Positions 23,941-34,394 of a stretch of DNA of 64,000 bases are shown piece by piece. The notes under the pieces were generated by a model that worked only from the letters and a program-made list of their open reading frames with translations, did no database searches and was not told the DNA's origin. The DNA lies in assembly GCA_963693315.1 (NCBI GenBank), contig OY856188.1, forward strand, positions 188,446,930 to 188,510,929, given 5' to 3'. The position numbers and the translations under genes were made by a program. Positions within the stretch are counted from its first letter, which is position 1. Each line of letters opens with the position of its first letter. Origin of the DNA: Diogma glabrata. Its lineage: Eukaryota > Arthropoda > Insecta > Diptera > Cylindrotomidae.

Positions 23941-24510
23941 TATATGTCGATCGACTCCTAACTATTGAATCCACCAGTTGCGGATGGATGAACCACCCTT
24001 AGAAAATTATACCCCTGCTGACTCAAATAACGTTATCAATACCAATGACCGGAACCTCTAGGCTCTAGCCGAAGATATGATTACAGAACAGCTGGCGCGT
24101 ATGAGCTCGTCGGTGGTGGATATGGTTTGTAGTCGAGCAACTATAGCAGTACAACCCTGGTGTTCCATGCAGTGGTGTACGATTATCGAGCGGTTAAACA
24201 ACCTTCTTATCACGCGTAACGTGAAACGAAAACCTCAGCAACCGTCCCAAAAGCAATATATATCGTGAGTGATTCACTATATTCCACACGTAATCGTAAA
24301 TCAGCACCACACATCAACAAAGTACACAACATCAATTTTGAAAGTTATATAAAATTTACACATATAAATTATTTATTGTAATTCCAGCATATAAAGAAAT
24401 TTCAAAGAATGTACTAGGTTAACAAAATGTTTAGCCTTAAATAATTTTCATTGCTTAGAAGGTGAATGCATACCTCAATTTTAATTGAATTTAACTTTTC
24501 TTCTTTTATT
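23941..24510. other. Unclassified sequence, possible element interior
   Basis: 23960-24270 is GC-richer than average and has a 63-codon plus-strand frame (24077-24268; MITEQLARMSSSVVDMVCSR at its start) with no domain I recognise. It could be a remnant of the family E internal region. Confidence 0.35.
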
Positions 24511-24628
24511 TAAAAAAAAATTAACGTAATCTAGCGCTATTATTGCCACATATACAACAAAAAAATTCTTTTCTTTTTTATTTCTAGTAACTAATTTTTG
24601 CTTCCTATTTTAATTTATTTATGCATAA

Positions 24629-26085
24629 AATAGTACATTATATACCGAGGTGATAAAGTAAATTTTCTACATTGAGGTGGATATTAATTCGCGAGAAACG
24701 AAGTTTCGAGCGAATTAAGCACCGAAATGGAGAAAATTTTCTTCACCGAGGTTTATATACTATTTTTTTTACTACTTGATATAAAAAATGCACTAAATCT
24801 CTTAATTATTCACAAAATAAAATGTCAATTAATAAGCAAATGGTTAATAAATAAAAATTTTGATTTGGAGAAACATTTTGTATCATATCATTGGATTGCG
24901 TATTGGATATTTATTATTCAGGGCTGCTTAGTTAGAAATTTATTTTCAATGAATTTTCTTAAAACTATATAAAAATCACATATGCTCTGCATTAAAAAAT
25001 ATAGCTTTTATTTATTTTTGACATGAATTGAATTGAATTGAAAATATATTCAATATTGTTGAACCAAATTTAGAATTTTGTTAGTCTACAACTCACAACT
25101 AAACTAAATTTCAACAGATTTCTGTTTAACACGAATTAAAATTTCAAATAAACTAAACTATAGTTGCAAAGAAGTTTTTGCATTCATTCATTATTTATTA
25201 TTATTAAAATAAAATCAAAACGCTTATTATTTTTTAATATATTATTATTATTTTAGGAAGAAACTAAAAAAATTGAATTGATGAACTCAGTTAACAAACG
25301 AACAAAAATTATATTTTTGTAACACATGCGTACAAAATATTCAATTTTGTACTAAAATAGAATACAAGAAAAAACTACTTTTCGCCACACATGACTACAA
25401 AATATTTTTTAAGCCTGGACCGTATCGCCGCCTGCATGTGAGATTTGTAGTTAAATCTATCCATATATCTATCTATATTTAATATTTTTATAGCACTAAA
25501 ATATCAAAATAATACTTTAAATAACTTACCATATAGTAAAAACAACTTAAACACATTGCATCATTGGAATTGCAAGAAAAAACAATGTATTTAGGTCTTC
25601 AAAGTTTAATATTTTGACAGCTTAGTTGGATTCCTATGTGTTGTTTTAGTTGGATTCTTGTGTTTATATTTTTGAACTCGAATAATTTACAAATATTACA
25701 ACAAAGATGGCGCACTTTAATTATTTAAAAAGCTTAAATTTGTTTATAACTTTGTTAAATAAATGATTAAATGAACAATTAAATAAATATTTATGAATTT
25801 TACGCACTTGTTACAAAAAATAGTGTGTATTACTAGTGCGAATGCGTTTTCCAAACGCGAGTTATTTGCCGCACTCCCTGCGGTCGTGCGGCAAACTAAC
25901 TCTTGTTTGGAAAACGCATTCGCACTAGTAATACAATCTACTATTTTATTATTTACTAAGGTGCTAAAATACTTATTATTAGGTGTGGGGAATAATTATT
26001 AGTAACCTTAGCTGAGAAAAATAATTTTTGTCTTGGGTTTTTGAATAAATAATTGAAATTTCTCATGCAAGTAGTAAAAAAATTA
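24629..26085. mobile_element. Bracketed non-autonomous element B
   Basis: The left bracket (24629-24770) is a stem: TAGTACATTATATACCGAGG faces CACCGAGGTTTATATACTA. It is followed by TTTTTTTACTACTTG, found inverted at the right end (CAAGTAGTAAAAAAA, to 26085). The interior is AT-rich non-coding sequence with the 108-bp palindrome at 25827. The same bracket design encloses FB1 at 1298-3243. No coding frame of substance. Confidence 0.5.
25827..25934. mobile_element. 108-bp palindromic MITE
   Basis: GTATTACTAGTGCGAATGCG (25827 on) is exactly inverted at 25915-25934. The stem continues through TTTTCCAAAC, with a small loop around GCCGCACTCCCTGCGGTCGTGCGGC, itself a nested stem. It is GC-rich against an AT-rich background, so it is clearly foreign to its surroundings. 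Confidence 0.85.
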
Positions 26086-26260
26086 ATTTTATCGAGTGCC
26101 ATTATTATAACATGCACAGCCTAAAAAATTCCTTTTTTGAGTTTATTTCAAATAATAAATTGTTGATTCTTATTTTAATTTATTTATGTGACAAAGTTAA
26201 ATTTTGTCGAGCGCCATTACTATAACAAATACAACAGAAATACTTTATTTTGTTTATGGG

Positions 26261-26437
26261 AGCTAGTAACGCTTTAATCCCCGGATTTACATGCAATTTT
26301 TATGTCAAAGTTCAATTTATCTGGTTCTGAACAAAATCACTAGAATAATACTTGAACAATGGCCATACCTAAGCCATTGGCGGTAATAGTCACCTGCGGG
26401 AATTTACACGAATCCCAATTGCACTAACGAAACACTA
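26261..26437. other. Non-coding spacer
   Basis: No repeat partner or gene recognised. Confidence 0.35.
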
Positions 26438-26600
26438 CACTCACTAAGGGGCCTCCAAAGATTCGTGAAAGTATAAAAGGTAATTTTTTTATATATTCTT
26501 CGGGATAGTATTAGAAGTCACGTCACCCATTGCCAGACACTTACTATCGTGGCAACCCCCTGCCAGACACCCTTAAACTTTACCAATTTGTTAATAGTGG
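26438..26600. mobile_element. Fragment of foldback family FB (related to FB3)
   Basis: GGGGCCTCCAAAG through GTATAAAAGGTAATTTTTTT, CACGTCACCCATTG and CCAGACACCCTTAAACT matches the left half of FB3 at 43377-43530 with a few differences. Termini are missing, so it is a truncated copy. Confidence 0.85.
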
Positions 26601-27165
26601 CATTTAGGCACCATATCAACCTGTTTCTTGTATAAAGTGATGTAGTAAGCTGACTTGTTTTAAAATAAGTTGATATAATGTCGTCTTATGATGGTATGTC
26701 ATTGAAATTGGGTTTTATAACTAAAGGTTGCTGGTGGTATCATAATTTTTTCTCAGAACTGTAAAGAATAAAATTTAAGTATATAGTAATTCGGTAAATT
26801 GATTCGATTTAAATTACCTTCTGCGTTGATTTACCAACCCTGGTTCATGCAATGATTTTGCAAAGGCAATAATTAATACTTTTTGTATATTTAGGTATGT
26901 TATTTATTCTACATTTGAGATTTGAGGCAGTACAAAAAAATTTGTATTTTTTTGAATTATCCTTATATTTTTTTGAATGTTTTTTTGAATTTGAGATCAG
27001 TCATTATTTTGTATATTGATAGAAATATTCTATAAAATAATCTTATACATGTACGAGTATATAAATCTGGACGAACTGATAGGATAGGACGAACAGGTTA
27101 TGTATTAAAATTTCTGTGATTAATTTATTTCGAAACATAATTTTTAAAAAGGTTAGTTTAAAAAA
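26601..27165. other. AT-rich stretch, no gene recognised
   Basis: Flank of the P-element relic. No terminal inverted repeat identified. Confidence 0.4.
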
Positions 27166-29003
27166 TTAAATGCTTAGTGTGTCTAGTTTATAGAGATACT
27201 TGCTTTTCGTATCAAGCATCCATTGGCAATTTTTTCTTATTAAAATTAGTAAGAGATAGTCCAATGCCTTAATTCGATGGTTATGGCATGAGTTTTCCTT
27301 ACTGTACCACTCTGGATAATTTTTATTGCTCATTGCAATACAATCCTTTATATAAATTTTTTCTATGTTATTTGTATGAATCCGATTTTTAAAGGTTTCT
27401 TGAAAATATATGATGTATTCACGACAAAGCTCGAAAAATGTAGCGCTTACAGCTGAGTATGTATAATTTTTATTTTCCAATTTTTTATGGAGCAAATATT
27501 CCCTAGGAACATTGACAGTTTGGTACCGAAGGAATGTAGAACTGCACTATTCACACTTTATCTTCTGAACGATTTTGTTGCTCACGTAAGAAACAAAATA
27601 CGTAATAACATTATGGTTCGTGGTATTTGTATTTTCCAAATCGGTTGATGTAAGTTCAAACACCTCGTCATATTGATCGTAATCCGTGCACTCAATGTCC
27701 AATTCATTCTCGATCGATTCTAATGCTATTTGTTCTGCTTTGTTGATCTCGTCATGTAATAGAATAGGTTCGCTTCGATGTTCTAAATCTTCGTCTAATG
27801 TACAGTTTGCTAATTTACATTTTAAATTTGGTATAGTTAATTTCATATTCATTATGAATTTTAAAGTATTGTTAAATTCATAAGCAGAAGGATTGCGATT
27901 ATTGCTTCCCTTGCCATGAAGTAGACTAAAGACATTTTTTAATATGTCCTGATTTAGTCTTCGAGTTGATATATAGTTTATTGACTGGTATATTGCGAAA
28001 ACCATCTGTGTCAATTCCACCACCGCGTTTATATTTTGAGTAAAACCCGTTAATCGCGTAAATCGTCTTACCAGGCTGCACTATTAGTTCAATAGACTCA
28101 AGAAATCTTGACATTTAATCATTTTTGGGTGCAATTTTTGTACTATTAAAAAAATCAAAAAAATCATTTGAAGAACCATATAACAAAAAGATTTTAGAAT
28201 TTTTTCCACATGGATGAGATTATCAATTGCGTTCAAAAATGCCGCATTTTTAACTGTCTTATTTTGTTTTTTTAAATAGTTGGCCTTTTTCTTACTTTGG
28301 CTTGCCACATTTTTATTTTTCAGTGCCTTCTTTTTCAAATTGAGGTACTTTTTCCACCAATGATTTGTTTTTTTTTTTATTTCACAAGATGAACATACGT
28401 AATTTGGTGGAGAATTATTTAATTTTGATTTTAAAATTCGGCGGCTCTTTTCCGGTGTTCTCAACAAGTCATATTCGTTTATCTCATCAAGTTGTAGTTC
28501 TATTTGATTTTCTATTGTTTTATGACCAGGATATGTTTTTAAACCCTTATTGAATTGTAAAGTGGCTGTGGAAGTCGATGGTAATGTTTCGTGATATGCT
28601 TAATCCGTTAAAAATGACGTATCTTGACTATGCTTTCTCTTATTATAGTATGTTTTAGTTGGTTTTATTAATTCCATAAATTTATCAACATCAATGTTGG
28701 ATTCAATATTTTCCAAAAATAATGGTGGCTTTGCGTTACAATTTAGTCGTTTAACGGCATCGCCAAAGCATTGGATAAAAAGAGCTTATGACAAATATAA
28801 AGAACTCCGCGTGTAGGCTGTATACCAATAAGATTATTCCAGTCATAAAATTTGTCACTACCAAATTCTGAATATTTTGAGAAAATGATATTCGGATGCG
28901 AAATTTGTGAAACTCCGCAATTAGGAACAATACAAATTTTTTTTGTATCGTCAAATACAGCATCGTTTATTAAAATGAAATCTATATCAAAACGGACATT
29001 CAA
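27166..29003 (-). pseudogene. P-element/THAP transposase relic
   Basis: 29003 to about 28745 carries a THAP zinc finger: CIVPNCG, an invariant-type Trp in FYDWNN, and C-H in YICHKLF. After a frame shift it reads VKRLNCNAKPPLF, the THAP C-terminal box. 28740-28084 is one frame broken by a single TAA; it holds a basic coiled-coil region and LIVQPGKTIYAINGFYS. 28023-27166 holds RRLNQDILKNVFSLLHGKGS and NRNPSAYEF, the diagnostic C-terminal block of P-element transposases. After one TAG it continues to YPEWYSKENSCHNHRIKALD. Most of the GTP-binding and RNase H-like core is deleted. The protein would have cut DNA at P ends in the nucleus; this copy cannot. Confidence 0.88.
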
Positions 29004-29404
29004 GTAAAAAAGGGAGAGGATATAGTAATAATAAAATCTTAATAAATAATAATATGAAAACGGTTATAAAAATTATAGTTGGAACTTCTGAAAATTGTAA
29101 TTCACTAAACCATATTCTAAACAAATTAAATTTTAAAGTCACAAAACTTGCACTAAAACTTGAAAATCACTTTGAATTAAAAGAAATGAAAATTCACACT
29201 ACCTACGCTCACACTGTATATGACACTATGAAACTACTTGAAAATCAAAATTCAAAACGTTCAACAGGGAACCTACTTTGATTAATTTAAAAATTTCCTT
29301 AAAAGATAAATAAATTCAAAAACAAAATAATTTATTTATTTTTCCGTAACAAATTTTTCTCATGAATCATTTCATAAATCGCATAACGAGAAGAATTATA
29401 AACC
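29004..29404. other. Spacer with a 75-codon plus-strand frame of unknown nature
   Basis: 29054-29281 (+) encodes a Lys/Leu-rich 75-residue peptide starting MKTVIKIIVGTSENCNSLNH. I do not recognise it, and codon content is that of the AT-rich background, so it may be chance. Confidence 0.3.
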
Positions 29405-31392
29405 AAAAATATGGAGGGGCTGAAATCTCACAGCTCTGAGATATCAAGACTTCGGTCTGGGTTAAGGATTTTGATAAAGTTTTCGGCAAAAAACTTTTAT
29501 GAGGACATGGTTTTTAGTTTTTGGCAGCGATGTATATCAAACATCACTCTTTGTTAAAGTACAAGTATTTTTGTTATCTCTGTTAAGGAATTTATAACAC
29601 AACTAACACGAAACATCAATAAGTTGTCGGAAAATTATAACAGATCTCACATTAAAATAATATAGTGAAAAGATGATACAATTAGCAAACTACTCAAACC
29701 TCTCCATTTAGCGTTTCGAGATAATATTACAAAATCACAAACTATATTTCTTTCAAAATTCTCCCAAAAATTAAATAAAATCAAACTTTTTTCGAAATTC
29801 TAAAAATATTCCAAAAATTATTACAAAATCAAAGATTAAAACTTTTTTCAAAAATTCTAAATATATTGCAAAAATTATAACAAAATGAAAAATTGAAACT
29901 TTTTTCAAAATTCCAAAAATTATAATAAAATCAAATATTTAAACTTTTCTAAGTTCCAATAATATTCCAAAAAATCTTAAAAACTAAAACTTTTTTAAAA
30001 ATTCCAAAAAAAATTCGCTTCCCATTGAGCCAACCCCGAGACATATTAGTCGGTTTTTAGTCAATGTGGCACCGACTTCGAACAGTTTTGTACTACAAAT
30101 AACTTTTAAAATGTAATAACTATTATAACAACTATAATAATATAATAACTATAATAATTATAATAAAAAATAACTATTTTAATATAGTAACATTGTTTAA
30201 TAGCGTAATTTTTTTTGTCTATAGTAAGGTATAATTAAATTAAATTAATCAAAATGTAACGTATTTTTGTTCCCAAAAGCCACAATTGAGTTATTTTTCA
30301 CTTTTTTTTTGCCTCTTTTGTTTTTTTCTGAAGTCGGTTCTATTTTTTTTGAAAAGTTTTTTTATTTTTTTATTTTTAGTGTAGTCATAAAGCAAATGTC
30401 GGTTAGAAAGCGGAAAAACTTTCATCAGTGACAATCTGTTAATTATGGTTTAGCGATTTTTTGCACAAACGGCATGCATATTTCCCGTCATAGAAAATTA
30501 TTTACGATAACCTCGTCAAGTATAGCTATATAATACTGCCCAAAACATCCGAACAGATTAATATGTTTTAAATCAGCGAAAATGCATAAAAAATATGGTT
30601 TTCTCCAATTTTCTGAATAAAGGTGTTTTTCACACCATCGAAAAAATTATGAGACCCTCTCGGAATAAAACCAAATGGAATACAATTTAAATCATCAAAA
30701 TCGAAAGAGCCGTTTTTGAAAAATCGGTGAACATACATAAAAAAACCCACAATGAAACACAGAACCTCCTTCTTTTTTGAAGTCGTTTAATTAATTTAAT
30801 ATCACAAATTTTTTTAAAAATTACAGTATAAAATAAAATAAAATAAAAAGTAATATAAAATTAAAATATGGAGGGGCTGAAATCTCACAGCTCTGAGATA
30901 TCAAGACTTTTGAAAAAAGTTTGTATATTTGATTTTGGAATAATTTGTGCAATATTTTTAGAATTTTGGAAAAAGTTTTAATATTTTAGAATTTTGAAAA
31001 AATTTTGATTTTATTTAATTTTACAATATTTTTGGAATATTGAAAGAAATATGAATTTGTGATTTTGTAATATTTTCTCGAAACGCTAAATGGAGAGGTT
31101 TTTGGGTAGTTTGCTGAGTGTATCATCTTTTCACTAAATTATGTTAATTTATGATCTGTTATAATTTTCCGGCAACGTATTGATGTTTCGTGTTAGTTTT
31201 GTAATAAATTTCTAAACAGAGATAAAAAAATACATGTACTTTAACAAAGAGTTATGTTTGATATACATCGCTGCCCAAAACTAAAAACCATGTCCTCATA
31301 AAAGTTTTTTGCCGAAAACTATATCAAAATCCTTAACCCAGACCGAAGTCTTGATATCTCAGAGCTGTGAGATTTCAGCCGCTCCATATTTT
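29405..31392. mobile_element. Foldback element pair FB2 with 56-bp-repeat interior
   Basis: The terminus AAAATATGGAGGGGCTGAAA, continuing TCTCACAGCTCTGAGATATC, occurs at 29405 and 30863 in the same orientation, and inverted at 31350-31392. The left arm 29405 to about 29990 matches the inverse of about 30905-31392. The 30863-31392 part also forms a self-contained 530-bp element with 45-bp ends. Interiors carry the minisatellite seen at 7620-8450. The middle (30010-30860) is AT-rich with no gene; a short frame at 30568-30750 is unconvincing. Confidence 0.8.
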
Positions 31393-31509
31393 AATATATT
31401 AAGTTTTATAAAGTTTTTAATATCCATTATTGCTTTAAAATTAACAAAACCTTTATGGTTTTAATGAAATTTCAATAAAAAAATTTAAAAAATTGTTATT
31501 TTCTGATAG

Positions 31510-31600
31510 GTTTTTAATTTAAAATATTTCCCGGGAATCTTGCGTTTCCCGGGATTAAGAAATTATTAATTCTCGTATCCCGGGATTTAAAAAAAAACGG
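31510..31600. repeat. Cluster of CCCGGGA motifs
   Basis: TTCCCGGGA / TCCCGGGAT occurs three times within 70 bp in both orientations. Such palindromic clusters are common as hAT subterminal repeats, but no partner end was found. Confidence 0.4.
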
Positions 31601-31637
31601 CTGGGAAATGGAATCTCTATAGACAATTATTTAAATG

Positions 31638-32018
31638 GAAATTGTTAAGTGCCGAGGGGGCCGTCTAACAGTATTCTTGAATGACCTTTAAACTCATTAG
31701 TTTCGGAGATATAGACTAAAGTTAGGGTTTTTTAAATTAGTACCTATACTTTTGTGTGTATTTTTTGATTAAGCCGTTAAAAATAAATACTTTGTTAATA
31801 CAAAAATTGTTCGTGAACCGAATTATGAGATGATGACCGCAAATTGATATTCACTCAACAGCATGATATTCATGCAAAATTCAAAATGCAAATGCAAAGT
31901 ATAGGTTCTAATTTAAAAAACCCTAACTTTAGTCTTTATATCTGAAACTAATGAGTTTCCAGGTCATTCAAGGTCATTCAAGGTCACTATTAGACGGTTC
32001 CCTCAGCACTTAACAATT
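31638..32018. mobile_element. 381-bp foldback MITE with about 110-bp arms
   Basis: AAATTGTTAAGTGCCGAGGG at the left is mirrored by CTCAGCACTTAACAATTT at the right. The arms continue through ACTCATTAGTTTC, GACTAAAGTTAGGGTTTTTT and ACCTATACTTT. The right arm has one extra copy of TTGAATGACC. No coding potential. Confidence 0.85.
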
Positions 32019-32109
32019 TTGAGTTACATAATTTTCTTCTATCTTGCACCGTTTCCGAAATAAAAGCCTGTCATTTTTTAAAAAGAGTCACCCGTGTAAG
32101 TAATTTTAC

Positions 32110-33508
32110 CTTTGCGTTTTGTTCGTCTGGAAATATATCACAAATTTGTTCCATAATACTTGGAAAATCGCACGGCGTTAGATATATATCACTAAAAATT
32201 ATTTCCTCAATAATTATGGATATTATATCATCACGATTCGTTTTTGTGAGCTTAGGAAAAGTTTTATACGCATCGATAACCGACCTTCCCCTAGAAGTTG
32301 CATTTCAAGTAAGTCCATTATTCTAAACGCAAAGAAAATTTTAATAAATAACAAGCATTATAGCACAAGAATTATAGAGCAAATCCCGCATAATTTTGAT
32401 CATATGCACACTACGGGATAGCTTACCAGAAGAGAACTCTGCGGGTGTGATTGATTGTTTTTTGAATTCGATGGTGACTGTTTTGGCGATTCATTTACAA
32501 CACCCTGTTTTGCATTTTTTACAATCTACTCGTTGACAATGGAATTGACAGAAATTGTAGTGTTATCTATACAAAACTACAAAGAAAAATTAATAATTAA
32601 TTAATTTTAAAAAATTTAGTAAAAATTTTTTTTGAAAATGGCAAAGGATGTTTGCCGAAACGTAAAATATACATTTTAATTTAAAATAATTAATTTGTTT
32701 TTAAATAGGCTCTATTCCCAATATATTTATAATATGATTAATTTATGTAGAATAATATAGCTAAATGATTACCTTACTTTTTTCCATATTAAGAGCTTCT
32801 CCCTCACTTCAGCTTGTAGCCCGTAATATTTAATCGCTCCGTTAATTTCTGCATTGGATAAGTAAGGCAAACTCCGATAAGTAATTGCGACAGCTGAAAA
32901 TCATAGTACGTTTTAAATAAATATAGGATGAAGCGATAAGTTAAAAATGTATGTTAAATTTGGACCCCTGTCATTATGCCATATTTTATTACGGAATGGC
33001 AAATCAGCATGTTTCAAAACCACATGTTTCAATACCGCACACTACAGCATATTTCTATTTATCAAATGGTACACTTTGGCATATTTTGTTTATTTTAGGT
33101 TATATGGCATATTTCGTTTAACATACCGTTTTAAAATAAGCCATGTACCTTAACCTGTGTTGTCATATTTCGTTTTGAAACATGCCTTAATGAAGGGATC
33201 CCTAAACATTACAATGTCTGAAACATTTTAAAAGTCATAGTGCATATTAATTCACATTTAAAATCTGCTAGAAGAATTTCTAAGTCGAACTTCCGCAACA
33301 AATTTTCAAGCTTTGTTTCGTCGTTTTCTGAATATTCTAAAACGACTTGATCTGTTATGGCGTCACTTGTTTCATCTGTTCCAATGGGCATGCAGGACTC
33401 TGCTTCGATTGGCAAAAGGGTCGAATCTGCAGAAGATTCGCATATTACTGAAATTTTATTTCCAAATCCGTCGTACACAATACCATTAATTATTTGCAAA
33501 ACTTCCAT
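32110..33508 (-). pseudogene. Four-exon gene relic with SAM-like N-terminus, one nonsense codon
   Basis: Start at 33508, two residues after a splice-acceptor-like TTTGTTTAG, so a non-coding 5' exon is likely. Proposed exons: 33508-33256, 32893-32778, 32525-32427, 32322-32110. All use GT donors (GTGAAT, GTAAGG, GTAAGC, GTAAAA) and AG acceptors, and phases fit throughout (253+116+99+213 nt). The product begins MEVLQIINGIVYDGFGNKIS. It has an acidic linker, then LENLLRKFDLEILLADFK joined to LSNAEINGAIKYYGLQAEVR (helices like a SAM domain), then a Ser/Asn/Gln-rich stretch. It ends with SRGRSVIDAYKTFPKLTKTN and SIMEQICDIFPDEQNAK. The sixth codon of exon 4 is TGA, readable as a decayed CGA. A last exon was not found; the 31638-32018 MITE lies just downstream. 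I recognise the style of an uncharacterised arthropod family but no function. Confidence 0.55.
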
Positions 33509-33510
33509 AG

Positions 33511-33645
33511 TTTTTTTTAACCTAAACAAAGATAAAATACTAACAAAATTTTAGTCAATTACAGTGCTGACATGTTATATCCATCATGTTTTTCGTTTCG
33601 ATAGAATAACTCTAATCCTTTAGTAATATATAAAATAGGGCTTCC
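33511..33645. other. Upstream region of the SAM-like gene relic
   Basis: May include its 5' exon and promoter; nothing can be fixed by eye. Confidence 0.3.
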
Positions 33646-33735
33646 AATACCGGTATCGGTACTACCGAAAATACCGATAATAGTCTTAAAATCCAATTTC
33701 GGTACTACCGGTATTTAGCCTCGGTAATACCGAAT
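33646..33735. repeat. ACCGGTA-type hAT terminus, apparently solitary
   Basis: CAATACCGGTATCGGTACTA, then ACCGATAATAG, then CGGTACTACCGGTATTTAGC: dense alternating CGGTA/TACCG motifs typical of one end of Ac-like hAT elements. No partner end with the same motif was found rightward, up to hAT-2. Confidence 0.55.
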
Positions 33736-34394
33736 TTTAAAAAAAAATTATATTGGATAAAAAACTTTAACAACATCTTTAACTACAAATGTGTACTAAA
33801 TATACATAATTTGAGTTAGGCAACACGTTTTTGCAACACGGTTTTTCTTATTTTCTTATGTTATTTTTTCTAATGCTGATACAAGATTTCTGGCATGGGA
33901 AATGTTTGTTCTATTTTCCAAGTTCGAACAGTCAGTTGTTAGTTTTGTTTGAAAGATGTAGTTTGGTGCTCGGGAGTTGTTAGGTCGTTGAATTTGGTTG
34001 AAGATGAGTTGATCGATGATCCCCGACTCGGTTTTAAGTTTTTTTGTTTTGTATTTTTGTGTTTAATTACAATCTTTTTGTTTTTGTGAGTTTAACCAAT
34101 AAGTATTAAGATAATACAAGTTTTTATTATTGAATAACAAAAATTAATTATAATTATTTTTATTTTAATTTCTCAATAAAAACATAAACGTTTAAAATAT
34201 GCACTTTCAATACCGTTTAATATTGTTGGTGTTATTTCTAATTAATATGAAAAAAAAATATAAAATAATAAAATAATAAAAAATAAATATAAAATAATAT
34301 TATAAAATTTCTATTAAAAACAAAATTAAGGATTTTTTGAAGTAAAACTTCTTTAGGCGCGTTATGAGAATTTTGCAACGGAAGTATAAAAAAC
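33736..34394. other. AT-rich flank left of hAT-2
   Basis: No gene recognised. Ends in the hAT-2 target duplication (34387-34394). Confidence 0.45.

Larger units (their letters stand above)
24520..26260. repeat. About 115-bp tandem repeat interrupted by an insertion
   Basis: Units beginning TCGAGCGCCATTA(C/T)TATAACA recur at about 24530, 26094 and 26208, and end ATTTTAATTTATTTATG. The first two are separated by the 24629-26085 insertion, placed exactly inside a unit. This allows the insertion ends to be set by comparison with the intact unit. Confidence 0.6.

Noticed and set aside
24629..26085. CRISPR-like or operon structure suggested by short palindromes
   Set aside because: Too few and irregular repeats, eukaryotic transposon context.
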